Shown in pieces: positions 1 to 5,847 of a DNA stretch of 5,925 nt. The first letter of the stretch is position 1. Each line of letters begins with the position of its first letter. The DNA is from Spirochaetota bacterium (GTDB lineage Bacteria; Spirochaetota; Spirochaetia; Treponematales; Breznakiellaceae): contig JAEWSV010000109.1 in the NCBI GenBank assembly GCA_023398155.1, positions 1 to 5,925 of the forward strand, written 5' to 3'. A program made the translations under genes and the position numbers. The notes under the pieces are model-generated. The model saw only the letters and a program-made list of their open reading frames with translations, was not told the origin of the DNA and did not search any database.

Positions 1-938
1 TTCAAACCGTCGACGGCCCGAGCGCGCCAATAGAAGTTCGCCTTATTGGTCATGGCCGTGGAAGGCGTAAAGGTGGCCGTAGTCGCGGGATAGATAGTAG
101 CCGCCGCCGTGCCCAAGTCGGCTTCCGACGCGGCGATCTCTACCTGATAACCGGCCACGCCGGCGACCTCGCCCCAAAAAAGGGCAGGTGTCGAATCGGT
201 CGTGCCCGATCCGTTTCCGGGAAGAAGGCCCGATATGCTGCCGAAGCTCCGGGAAAATGAGCAGACGGAACTCCAAGGACCCGTTTCGATGGAGGAGTTG
301 GCCCGTACGCGCCAGTACATTGGGGTACCGACGGTGAGCGACGAGGGAAGCGGGTAGCTGTTCGTCGTCGTGGTTACTACGGTCGCCGCTTCAACCTCGG
401 TCTCGGTATCGGCGATTTGCACTTCATAGGAGACGGCCGTGGTGACCGCGTCCCAGGTCAAGGTCGGGGTGGCGACGAAGACGACCTGATCGTCCCCGGG
501 CTTCATATTGAATATGGCGTTCGAGTCAGCTCTCGTCACCGCCACGGAATAGGTCTTCTTCGTGCCGTCTTCCGCGGTCACGGTGACGGTCGCCGTTTGC
601 GCGACGTTAACGACCAGGTCGCTCAAGGTCGCCGGGCCCGAAACGCTCGCCGCCGCATCGGCCTTGGTGCCCGTCACTTTCGCGCTCGTTACGGAATGCG
701 GAACCAGCGCGGCGTATTCGGTGGTCGCCGCGGAGAAGGCCGGGCTCAAAGCGCCGCTGTCGATACTCAATGCGCTCAAATCCGCGTTCGAACTCTTGTC
801 GTCGTCATCCGACAGCGGATTGGAGCAGCCCAACATTGCCAGCGAAACAATCGCGATAGCGAAGTATACGAAGATTTTTCCAACCATTTTCCGCCTTCGA
901 GTAACTAAAGAACGAAGGGCGCTCGTTTTCTTGATCAT
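1..938 (-). CDS. Cadherin-like / fibronectin type III surface lipoprotein (3' end beyond window)
   Basis: The frame is open from ATG 938 to the left edge (312 codons), so the C-terminus is missing. This start is chosen over the in-frame ATG at 887 because AAGGAG (946-951) sits 7 nt upstream of it. The N-terminus is rich in Lys/Arg (residues 3-21), followed by a hydrophobic stretch (22-36) and LAMLGC with Cys38, a relaxed lipobox that predicts a lipoprotein signal peptide. After an Asp-rich linker (44-47), residues about 54-136 fit the bacterial cadherin-like beta-sandwich domain (PF12733 type), including LSIDSGALSPAFS near its start and GTKKTYSVAVTR at its end. Two fibronectin III-like repeats follow (about 147-231 and 238 to the edge), each with a conserved Trp, a Y-x-V-(Q/E)-I-A strand and a YWR(V/A)RA strand. 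It is probably exported and anchored at the cell surface, as an adhesin or carbohydrate-contact protein. The exact role is unknown. Confidence 0.9.
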   Translation of the reverse strand, partial: MIKKTSALRSLVTRRRKMVGKIFVYFAIAIVSLAMLGCSNPLSDDDDKSSNADLSALSIDSGALSPAFSAATTEYAALVPHSVTSAKVTGTKADAAASVSGPATLSDLVVNVAQTATVTVTAEDGTKKTYSVAVTRADSNAIFNMKPGDDQVVFVATPTLTWDAVTTAVSYEVQIADTETEVEAATVVTTTTNSYPLPSSLTVGTPMYWRVRANSSIETGPWSSVCSFSRSFGSISGLLPGNGSGTTDSTPALFWGEVAGVAGYQVEIAASEADLGTAAATIYPATTATFTPSTAMTNKANFYWRARAVDGL

Positions 939-1026
939 CCCGCATCTCCTTGTTTTCTGTTCTCCGGCTACCGCTCGGATCCGTGGAACAGCGAAAGTGT
1001 AGAGGCCCAAGGAGGCGCGGGCTTTC

Positions 1027-1040
1027 GAAGTTATAACTTC
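1027..1040. promoter_or_regulatory. Perfect 14-bp palindrome in the divergent intergenic region
   Basis: GAAGTTATAACTTC reads identically on both strands. It lies 89 bp upstream of the lipoprotein start (938) and 31 bp upstream of the -35 box of the AraC-family gene. Its size and placement between two divergent genes fit an operator for a dimeric regulator. Which protein binds it, if any, is unknown. AraC-family proteins usually prefer direct repeats, so self-binding by the neighbouring regulator is not assumed. Confidence 0.45.
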
Positions 1041-1070
1041 TTCATATTTTTCCGTTTTACTCTCGCCGGC

Positions 1071-1098
1071 TTGGTATTCGAGAGCCCCATGGTATAAT
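1071..1098 (+). promoter_or_regulatory. Sigma70-type promoter of the AraC-family gene
   Basis: TTGGTA (1071-1076, 4/6 to consensus), a 16-bp spacer and a perfect TATAAT (1093-1098). The expected transcription start falls at about 1105-1106, on the GTG start codon itself. This predicts a leaderless mRNA, consistent with the absence of any Shine-Dalgarno sequence before the gene. Confidence 0.65.
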
Positions 1099-1105
1099 CC
1101 GCGGC

Positions 1106-2209
1106 GTGCCGTACGCCGAGCTCCACCGATTCATCATCCTGTTCGGAGCCCTCACCTCGTTCTTCCTCGGGCTGTCCCAGATACTCCTCGTGAAGAAGAA
1201 CCGGCGGAACTACCTCATCGTACTGGCGTTCTTCGATACGGCCTTGTTCCAGGTCTCAAGCCAATTCTTCATTTTCAGAGAACTGCCTAACTGGCACGAG
1301 CTGTTCCCGATCGCGAACCTCGTATCCTCGACGCTCGTATATTCGTTGCTGCCCCTGATTTTTCTTTGGCTCATGTCCCTGGGTACCCCGGACTTCCGCT
1401 TCAAGCCCGTCATGCTGGCGCATTTCATCCCCGCGGCTTTCGGCGCGATCCTGCTTATCTTATTCAGTTCATCCCCCGCGAATCCCGCCGTCCGGCCCGA
1501 GGACTATCGGGGCTACCTATTCGACACCAATCCCGCGTACAGGATCAACGCGATCGGCACCTGGATCCAGACCGCTTTCTACGGCGTCTGGATAACCCGC
1601 GCCTATCTGCCCGCCATCCTCCGGGCGGACTTGGCGAAACGGTCGAACCTCCTGACCATCCTCATGATCGTGGGCATGATGGCCTACAGCACCGTTACGT
1701 GCGTGGGTTATTACTTCGCCCGAGACGCCTTCAAGCTTTTCTACGAAACGCGCATGACCCTCTTCGTCGTGGCCATCTTCCTAGTCAGTTACCGCTTTCC
1801 CTTCCTCCTGAACATCATCAAGCTCGAGGCGTACCGGGAGGGTTACCTGAATCCGAGGGCGGCGAACCTGGACGGAGACGCCTTCGCGAAAAACCTCGAC
1901 AGCCTGATGACCACGGAGCACTTGTACCGGGACGGCGATCTCACCCTCAAGAAGATGGCCCGGAAGGTCGGCATAGCGCCCCACCAACTATCAGAAATAC
2001 TGAACACGCGCCTCGGCATGAGTTTCCCCCAGTTCCTTAAGGAACAGCGGATCGCGGCGGCGAAACGCATGCTGGAAGAGGATCCCGAACGCAAGATCAT
2101 CACGGTGGCGGAAGATTGCGGGTTCAATTCCTTGTCGGTGTTCAACACGTCCTTCAAGGCCGTAACCGGCATGACGCCCTCGCAATTCAAAGGCCGGAGG
2201 AAGAAATGA
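1106..2209 (+). CDS. Membrane-anchored AraC-family transcriptional regulator (7 TM + HTH)
   Basis: This 367-residue protein has two halves. Residues 8-238 form about seven hydrophobic helices (roughly 8-29, 36-57, 66-92, 99-122, 149-172, 181-205, 211-238), a sensor-like membrane module. Residues about 264-367 form an AraC/XylS DNA-binding domain with two helix-turn-helix units. Hallmarks include GMSFPQFLKEQRIAAAKRML, then ITVAEDCGFNS..VF...FK and GMTPSQFK near the end. Proteins of this layout are taken to sense an envelope or extracellular signal and act on nearby promoters from the membrane. The ligand is unknown. GTG 1106 is chosen because no ordinary start lies upstream in frame and the next GTG would remove the first helix. 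The divergent lipoprotein gene and the downstream lipoprotein gene are the natural candidate targets, by context only. Confidence 0.92.
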   Translation: MPYAELHRFIILFGALTSFFLGLSQILLVKKNRRNYLIVLAFFDTALFQVSSQFFIFRELPNWHELFPIANLVSSTLVYSLLPLIFLWLMSLGTPDFRFKPVMLAHFIPAAFGAILLILFSSSPANPAVRPEDYRGYLFDTNPAYRINAIGTWIQTAFYGVWITRAYLPAILRADLAKRSNLLTILMIVGMMAYSTVTCVGYYFARDAFKLFYETRMTLFVVAIFLVSYRFPFLLNIIKLEAYREGYLNPRAANLDGDAFAKNLDSLMTTEHLYRDGDLTLKKMARKVGIAPHQLSEILNTRLGMSFPQFLKEQRIAAAKRMLEEDPERKIITVAEDCGFNSLSVFNTSFKAVTGMTPSQFKGRRKK

Positions 2210-2464
2210 TCACCGCCACGGGAACCGTACGGCGGCCCCGGATACCGGTAGCGTCCTCCCGTTCGCGATGGCGCTTCGCTTCGGTAGTTGACCCCGCGCG
2301 CCATAGATCCGTCCCAGCAGTTTCCAATTGACTGCCAGCACAGCTATAGGCATTTTCAAATATACGAAATTATCATTATTAACGAGCCGCTAGGCTGCAG
2401 AGTCGATACGGCTTTCGGCGAAGACCGGAAAAGAAACGGATTCCGCGGCGGCGAAGTAGGGCGA
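2210..2464. other. Intergenic region with a possible weak promoter
   Basis: This 255-bp gap separates the regulator from the second lipoprotein gene. A TTGACT -35-like hexamer (2328-2333, 5/6) lies just before an AT-rich patch (2351-2382), which includes TATCAT (2371-2376). The two are not at a standard spacing, so no promoter is firmly assigned. No convincing terminator follows the regulator. Confidence 0.3.
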
Positions 2465-3082
2465 ATGAGCCGATTCTCGTGGATACTCCTCCCCCTTATA
2501 TGCGCGCATATCGCTTTCTTAGCGGCTTGCGGCATTCCGACGGATGAAGGCTCCGCGGATCTCGTGAGGATCGCGGGAAAGGACTATCCGACCGTGACCA
2601 TAGCAGGCATGACCTGGACGACGGCGAACCATGACGGGCCGGGCGGTATCCCGTATCGAAGCGGAGGGCAGAAGCCCGAATACGGACGCTACTATACCCT
2701 AGCCGAGATTCGGGGCATCGAACTCCCATCCGGGTGGAGAATTCCCACGAGGGAGGACTATGTCGCCCTTGCGGAAAGCCAAGGGGTCATCTTTACCGCA
2801 GGGGAAGCGCACCACCAAGCGGCCATCGGCAAACTGCTCTCGACGACGCATTGGATTAACTATCCGGGCAGTAACTCCTCGGGATTCAACGCCTATCCCG
2901 CCGGCACCGGCTTCGATGATACGGAGCCCCTGGATGGAGACATCTGCGAATTCTGGACGACCACCGGCTTATCGGTAAGCATTCAAGAGGCCGTCACGAG
3001 CCAAACGCACCGGATCGTCTTCTTCGACAGTACGGCTCCCGATGGTTGGAGATTCAACGCGAGATTCGTCAAGGACGACTGA
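2465..3082 (+). CDS. Lipoprotein with Fibrobacter succinogenes-type paralogous domain (Fib_succ_major)
   Basis: This is a 205-residue protein. Its N-terminus has Arg3, a hydrophobic core and the lipobox LAAC with Cys22, so export and lipid anchoring are well supported. The remainder resembles the Fib_succ_major domain (PF09603/TIGR02145). Visible hallmarks are TIAGMTWTTAN (usually V.IG.Q.WM..NL), YGRYYTLAEI followed by LPSGWRIPTREDYVAL (usually P.GWH.P...EW..L), and SGFNAYPAGTGF followed by EFWTTT (usually GF.ALPAG...FWS.T). ATG 2465 is chosen because it starts the signal peptide. The frame is open upstream to 2288, but that stretch carries no recognisable domain. The Shine-Dalgarno is weak (AGGG just upstream). 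The biochemical function of this surface-protein domain is not established. Confidence 0.9.
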   Translation: MSRFSWILLPLICAHIAFLAACGIPTDEGSADLVRIAGKDYPTVTIAGMTWTTANHDGPGGIPYRSGGQKPEYGRYYTLAEIRGIELPSGWRIPTREDYVALAESQGVIFTAGEAHHQAAIGKLLSTTHWINYPGSNSSGFNAYPAGTGFDDTEPLDGDICEFWTTTGLSVSIQEAVTSQTHRIVFFDSTAPDGWRFNARFVKDD

Positions 3083-3114
3083 CCGGGACCTGGTCCAAGC
3101 GGAAACCCGGTCGG
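3079..3114 (+). other. Stem-loop overlapping the stop codon of the Fib_succ lipoprotein gene
   Basis: CTGACCGGG (3079-3087) pairs with CCCGGTCGG (3106-3114), giving eight Watson-Crick pairs and one G-T pair around an 18-nt loop. There is no T-run after it, so it is not a classical intrinsic terminator. It may stabilise the 3' end or assist termination. Confidence 0.35.
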
Positions 3115-3314
3115 CCGCGGCTCTCACGTCCGTAGCGCTACCCGTGCCGATCGCCCCAAAGGTCTGAGATGATCGGAATGCCGGAGAGTATTGCGCCTTG
3201 ATTTTTCTGTCGGTTTAGAGCTCGAAAGTTTTGGCATAGAATCAAAGCAGAGCTCCGATCGTTGCTTAAGCGTCGAAAGCGGTCATGAGCGGACGAGGGC
3301 GCTAAGCGGAACCC
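3115..3314. other. Convergent intergenic gap with nothing recognised
   Basis: This gap lies between the 3' ends of the lipoprotein gene and the leftward ATPase gene. Both strands were read. Only short open stretches without start signals or recognisable motifs were found, and no T-tailed hairpin for either gene. Confidence 0.5.
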
Positions 3315-4518
3315 TTATTCGCTCCTCCAATCATCCCCTGCCATGATCCGCTTCATGAACTCATCGAAAAGAGGAACCGTGAACGCGGTATCCCCGTGGC
3401 TCGGGCTCCACACCATACCCTTCGCTATCAACTTGTTCCTGGTCATGGCCAGGGCGGTTACGCCGCGGCCTAGCACATCCGATATATCACCCGACCGGTG
3501 CGGACCAGGTCCCAATTCAGCCATAGCCCGTAAATACTTCTTCTCCAATGGCGTCAGCCGATCGAAACGAACGCGGAAAAAGCTTTCATCCATCGCGGCG
3601 ATCGCCAAGATGGTGGCTCGTCGAACATCGTCCAAGGAGATCGGGGACGCGACGGCGACATCCCAGGCATGTTTCCCCCACTCCTGCATGAAATACGGGT
3701 ACCCGTGGATAGTACGCGTGATTTCATCGAGCGCGGAAGATTGAATTTCGACACCGTTCTCATGCAGGGGCCGCTCGATGGCCGCGCGCAACGCGTCCTG
3801 AGGCAACGGACCGATTTCCGGGAAATCGAACAAAATTTCAGCGTAGGACTTGGCCCGTCCCATCCTGGCGCGGAGCTGCGGCAATCCGGCCCCCACCAAA
3901 AGCACCGGAAGCTGACGCTGCGCAACGCGATGGAGAGCAGTGATGAGCGAGGCCAACTGTTCCTCTTCCACGTATTGAAGTTCATCGACGAATAGGGCCA
4001 GCGCTGAGTCCGCGTTCTTCGCGGCCTCTCCCACGGTTCCAAGGAGATCCTGCAAATCGTGCTCAAGATCACCGCTATCTGCTATACCCGGTTCGGGAGG
4101 AAGGTCAAAACCCACCTCGATATCATCGTATTTGACCTTCAACGCTTTTGCGAAGCCGGACAATGCCCGCAAGGCGCGTTGGGCCTTCTCCTTTGCCCGT
4201 TCGTTCAGGGAAAGGCGCAGCAACGCTTGCCTTAATTGGGGCGCGAGCAACGCGGGAAGGGAGCGCCCTTCGGGAGCCTCTATCCGTACCGTATGGATAC
4301 CGCCCCCCTCGGCATCGGACTTGATACGATCCAGGAGTACCGTCTTGCCCACGCCGCGCAGCCCCACCAGGAGGAAGCTCTAGGAAGCTCTTGGTGGGGA
4401 GCGTCCGACGGGTCCGTTCTATCGCGATCCGGGCTAACTCAAGTATATCATCGCGGCCGGCCAGCTCCGGTGGCGGCATGCCTGCGCCGGGGGCAAAGGG
4501 GGTCGTTACCGGGTCAAT
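3315..4518 (-). pseudogene. AAA/ORC-CDC6-like ATPase, frameshifted by a 10-bp tandem duplication
   Basis: Removing one copy of a duplicated 10-bp unit (4372-4381 / 4382-4391) restores one frame of about 397 codons from 4518. Restored landmarks are an N-terminal PFAPGAG...PPPELAGRDDIL segment typical of AAA_16-like ATPases, Walker A GLRGVGKT (about 49-56), Walker B ALALFVDE (about 171-176), a VLLVGAGLPQL strand, and a C-terminal winged-helix-like segment beginning near LTPLEKKYLRAMAELG. Such ATPases bind and hydrolyse ATP and often sit in accessory or mobile DNA. As it stands, translation from ATG 4479 leaves frame after KSFL and ends at 4123. A GTG at 4367 could restart at Walker A and give 350 residues without the first 47. 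Homology begins upstream of ATG 4479, where the only candidate start is ATT 4518, so the start may also be lost. Phase variation or a sequencing error are alternatives to decay. Confidence 0.88.
4372..4391. repeat. Exact 10-bp tandem duplication (AGGAAGCTCT x2) inside the ATPase gene
   Basis: Two adjacent identical copies, 4372-4381 and 4382-4391. The junction creates an in-frame TAG (4380-4382, minus strand) in the Walker A frame. The pair is enclosed by an 8-bp inverted repeat, CCCCACCA (4362-4369) and TGGTGGGG (4392-4399), so the site can form a hairpin during replication. Loss of one copy would restore the gene exactly. Confidence 0.95.
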
Positions 4519-4524
4519 GTTTTG

Positions 4525-4530
4525 ATTATA
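4525..4530 (-). promoter_or_regulatory. -10 box (TATAAT) of the ATPase gene
   Basis: A perfect TATAAT on the minus strand. Six bases separate it from the ATT codon at 4518, which would then lie at the expected transcription start. No good -35 hexamer is visible at 16-18 bp. Confidence 0.45.
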
Positions 4531-4536
4531 CGCGAA

Positions 4537-4565
4537 TTATCAATCTTATCAGGAACTCCTATAAT
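4537..4565 (+). promoter_or_regulatory. Possible rightward promoter, no gene directly downstream
   Basis: TTATCA (4537-4542, 4/6), a 17-bp spacer and a perfect TATAAT (4560-4565). It would start transcription near 4572, about 175 bp before the antitoxin gene. It could supply a longer toxin-antitoxin transcript or a small RNA, or be chance in AT-rich DNA. Confidence 0.3.
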
Positions 4566-4573
4566 TGGGTTAT

Positions 4574-4742
4574 TTAGATATAAACCGGCGTTTGAGGTTC
4601 TGTATACTGAATCCCAATCTTGGTCATCTGCAGGAATTCCCATACTAACTTGAGTTCAGCCCCTTCTTCGCGAACGAATGTATTTCAATACCTTCTAAAC
4701 CGTAGCCCATTTACCCTCTTTCTCAAAAGCCCGTAGAATATC
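4574..4742 (-). pseudogene. Possible decayed 3' remnant of an unknown leftward gene
   Basis: Reading leftward, one frame gives DILRAFEKEGKWATV, then TAG (4695-4697), then KVLKYIR. Shifting frame near 4670-4680 continues as EEGAELKLVWEFLQMTKIG and on to a TAA at 4574-4576. The joined product looks like an ordinary mixed helical protein with charged and aromatic residues, not random translation. It needs one nonsense change and one frameshift to be a gene. I do not recognise the family. It ends 55 bp before the ATPase coding region on the same strand, and its 5' side is cut off by the antitoxin gene, as if that module had replaced the rest. This is an inference and may be chance. Confidence 0.3.
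4710..4739 (+). promoter_or_regulatory. Promoter of the MNT/HEPN module
   Basis: TTTACC (4710-4715, 4/6), an 18-bp spacer and TAGAAT (4734-4739, 5/6). The ATG at 4746 is six bases after the -10 box, so the predicted transcript begins at or next to the start codon. No Shine-Dalgarno sequence is present. Confidence 0.55.
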
Positions 4743-4745
4743 GGT

Positions 4746-5069
4746 ATGGATGCGCCGCTAATCGATCCCGTCGTTTCCACCTTCCTCTCCGAGCTCCGCG
4801 CGAGCCTCGGTTCGGCGATCAGGGAGGTCTGGCTTTTCGGCTCCCGCGCGCGCGGGGACGCCCAGGACGGTTCGGACTACGACGTGCTCGTGGTAGTCGA
4901 AGACGAGGTTCCTGAGCTCAAGAGGAAGATCCAGGACGCCGAGTGGATCTGCATGGAGAAGTATAACGCCCTTGTATCCAGCATCGTCTATACGGCCCGA
5001 CAATGGGAGGAACGAAAGGATACCCCCCTCGGCTGGAACATCCAACGCGAAGGAAAACTCGTAGCGTGA
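4746..5069 (+). CDS. MNT-type nucleotidyltransferase antitoxin (MntA-like)
   Basis: This 107-residue protein is one minimal nucleotidyltransferase domain of the DNA-polymerase-beta superfamily. The catalytic signature is clear: GSRARG from Gly32-Ser33, then SDYDVLVVV with Asp44 and Asp46 as metal ligands. The third acidic position of the larger superfamily is not obvious. The segment SSIVYTARQWEERK and the C-terminal NIQREGKLVA are typical of this subgroup. In studied MNT/HEPN pairs the antitoxin transfers AMP from ATP to the HEPN RNase and silences it. That activity is inferred here. The stop overlaps the toxin start (TGATG), giving translational coupling. The gene looks intact although its partner is not. 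Confidence 0.92.
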   Translation: MDAPLIDPVVSTFLSELRASLGSAIREVWLFGSRARGDAQDGSDYDVLVVVEDEVPELKRKIQDAEWICMEKYNALVSSIVYTARQWEERKDTPLGWNIQREGKLVA

Positions 5070-5482
5070 TGGACGAAGTAAAAGTCCGCAACGCCCGGCG
5101 GATGTTCGCCACCGCCAGAGAGAAGCTGGAAGCGGCGTAAAATCTCAGCGTTGCCGGTTACTACAACGATTCTCTATCCCGAGCCTACTACGCTGGTTTC
5201 CATGCGGTGAGTATGCTGCTTTTCCTTTACGACCAAGCCTATTCGCGCCACGGACAGCTGATAGGTGCCTTCTACAGGGACTTCATCGCAACCGGTAAGC
5301 TCCCCAAAGAACTCGGGAAGGCCCTCGGAAGGCTCTACGACAAACGGCAAACCGCGGATTACGATGTATTCGATCGCGCGAGCTTAGAAGACGCGGACCA
5401 AGGAACAATGGACGCGGAAGAGATCATTGCTGCGATCAAATCGTTGTTGGAAAATGAGCTCTCGATAACGCTCGCCGAATAG
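5069..5482 (+). pseudogene. HEPN-domain RNase toxin with an in-frame stop at codon 24
   Basis: Starting at ATG 5069, overlapping the antitoxin stop, the frame runs 137 codons to TAG 5480-5482 and is interrupted only by TAA at 5138-5140. The flanking residues, KLEAA then NLSVAGYYNDSLSRAYYA, align with HEPN proteins that usually have Glu at the stop position (A-A-E-x-L). A single GAA-to-TAA change therefore explains it. The RNase signature R-x6-H is present as Arg38 and His45 (SRAYYAGFHAV), followed by the usual helical C-terminal half. Reinitiation at GTG 5207 would make 91 residues without Arg38 and His45, so it would not be an active RNase. Readthrough or a sequencing error cannot be excluded. 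Inactivating the toxin while keeping the antitoxin is a common decay route. Confidence 0.9.
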
Positions 5483-5509
5483 GAGCTTATTCGACCCCGC
5501 GCGAGCGGT

Positions 5510-5578
5510 CGGCATCCGTGCCGTCGTAGTTCGCCAAAGCGAACTACGGCTTGAGTTCGGGCGCGCATCCATGCGCGC
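5510..5578. repeat. Three-hairpin structured repeat, left unit
   Basis: Hairpin C, 5510-5523, has stem CGGCA/TGCCG and loop TCCG. After a 1-nt gap, hairpin A, 5525-5548, has a 10-bp stem CGTAGTTCGC and loop CAAA. After 12 nt, hairpin B, 5561-5578, has stem GCGCGCA/TGCGCGC and loop TCCA. On the minus-strand RNA the B and C loops read UGGA and CGGA, each closed by A-U. The same order and spacing recurs at 5760-5833. Confidence 0.85.
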
Positions 5579-5592
5579 TCCCGCCCCGCCTC

Positions 5593-5628
5593 AAAAAACA
5601 AAAGCGCGGGCTCTTCCGAGACCGCGCT
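5593..5628 (-). terminator. Intrinsic terminator, leftward transcription
   Basis: On the minus strand, stem AGCGCGGTCTC pairs with GAGCCCGCGCT (one internal mismatch) around a GGAA loop, followed directly by TTTGTTTTTT. The stem spans 5603-5628 and the T-tract 5593-5602. It would end transcripts coming from the partial gene at the right edge. There is no T-run in the rightward direction. Confidence 0.85.
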
Positions 5629-5716
5629 CCGGATACGCCCCTATTGGGGCGCGTCCTCGCGGGGCGGAACTACAAGCGGAGCACGCGGTCGGACGCTGCG
5701 CGTCCGACGCGCACCC

Positions 5717-5761
5717 TTACTTTGTCCTCTTATATTCCTTTATTTCCTATCGAATCCTGCG
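5717..5761 (-). pseudogene. Decayed second copy of the 3' end of the right-edge gene
   Basis: Reading leftward, the codons give RRIR, TAG, EIKEYKRTK, TAA. This matches the C-terminus of the neighbouring gene (DRLRAEIKNYKRTK, stop). Over the last nine sense codons plus the stop, eight of nine residues are identical, although five of the ten codons differ in DNA and four of those five changes are synonymous (GAG/GAA, TAC/TAT, CGA/AGG, ACG/ACA). The Ala codon has become TAG. The copy abuts hairpin C of the right structured unit, so only a tail of the paralogue survives. The function is unknown. Confidence 0.5.
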
Positions 5762-5833
5762 GCATCCGTGCCGGCGGAGAATCGCACAAGGCGATTCTCC
5801 GTTGCCGTTATCTGACGCGCCATCCCTGGCGCG
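5760..5833. repeat. Three-hairpin structured repeat, right unit
   Basis: Hairpin C, 5760-5773, is the same 14 bases as 5510-5523. After a 1-nt gap, hairpin A, 5775-5801, has an 11-bp stem CGGAGAATCGC and loop ACAAG. After 14 nt, hairpin B, 5816-5833, has stem CGCGCCA/TGGCGCG and loop TCCC. The A and B stems differ in sequence from those of the left unit, yet pairing, order and spacing are kept. The minus-strand loops read GGGA (B) and CGGA (C). The unit begins 14 nt after the stop codon of the leftward gene. Confidence 0.85.
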
Positions 5834-5847
5834 CGGCTTCGGGCTTG

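Larger units (their letters stand above)
5483..5847. other. Hairpin-dense intergenic region between convergent genes
   Basis: This 365-bp stretch has no intact gene. It holds nine strong stem-loops: two three-hairpin units, two single GC-rich hairpins (5636-5651, stem CGCCCC with a TATT loop; 5688-5708, stem GTCGGACGC with a TGC loop) and a minus-strand terminator. It also holds a decayed copy of a gene 3' end. Individual parts are listed separately. Confidence 0.8.

Noticed and set aside
417..1002. Rightward open frames of 163 and 146 residues opposite the first lipoprotein
   Set aside because: They are antisense to a frame with a signal peptide, lipobox and recognisable beta-sandwich repeats. 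Their sequences are of low complexity and typical of reverse-strand readings.
2328..2356. TTGACT -35 box for the second lipoprotein gene
   Set aside because: The hexamer is good, but the sequence at 16-18 bp is a poor -10 match (CATTTT-like). It is mentioned only as part of the gap description.
3131..3238. Leftward 35-residue open frame beginning MPKLSSSK
   Set aside because: It has no properly spaced ribosome-binding site, no clear promoter and no recognisable motif, and a frame this short is expected by chance.
3281..3314. Terminator after the ATPase gene on the minus strand
   Set aside because: Only imperfect stems such as GCTTAGCG with CGCTTAAGC form, and no T-run follows.
5138..5140. 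TAA reassigned as a sense codon
   Set aside because: TAA ends the right-edge gene and the ATPase gene at expected positions, so a standard code is simpler.
5510..5833. Integron attC sites linked to the toxin-antitoxin genes
   Set aside because: No RYYYAAC/GTTRRRY pair flanks the hairpins, and a three-hairpin unit does not match the single imperfect palindrome of attC.
5510..5833. REP/RAYT-type palindromes
   Set aside because: The characteristic GTAG/GTRG tetranucleotide at the hairpin foot is absent (a GTAG lies only inside the hairpin A stem), and no transposase is nearby.
5510..5833. CRISPR array
   Set aside because: Only two copies occur 250 bp apart, with no regular spacers.
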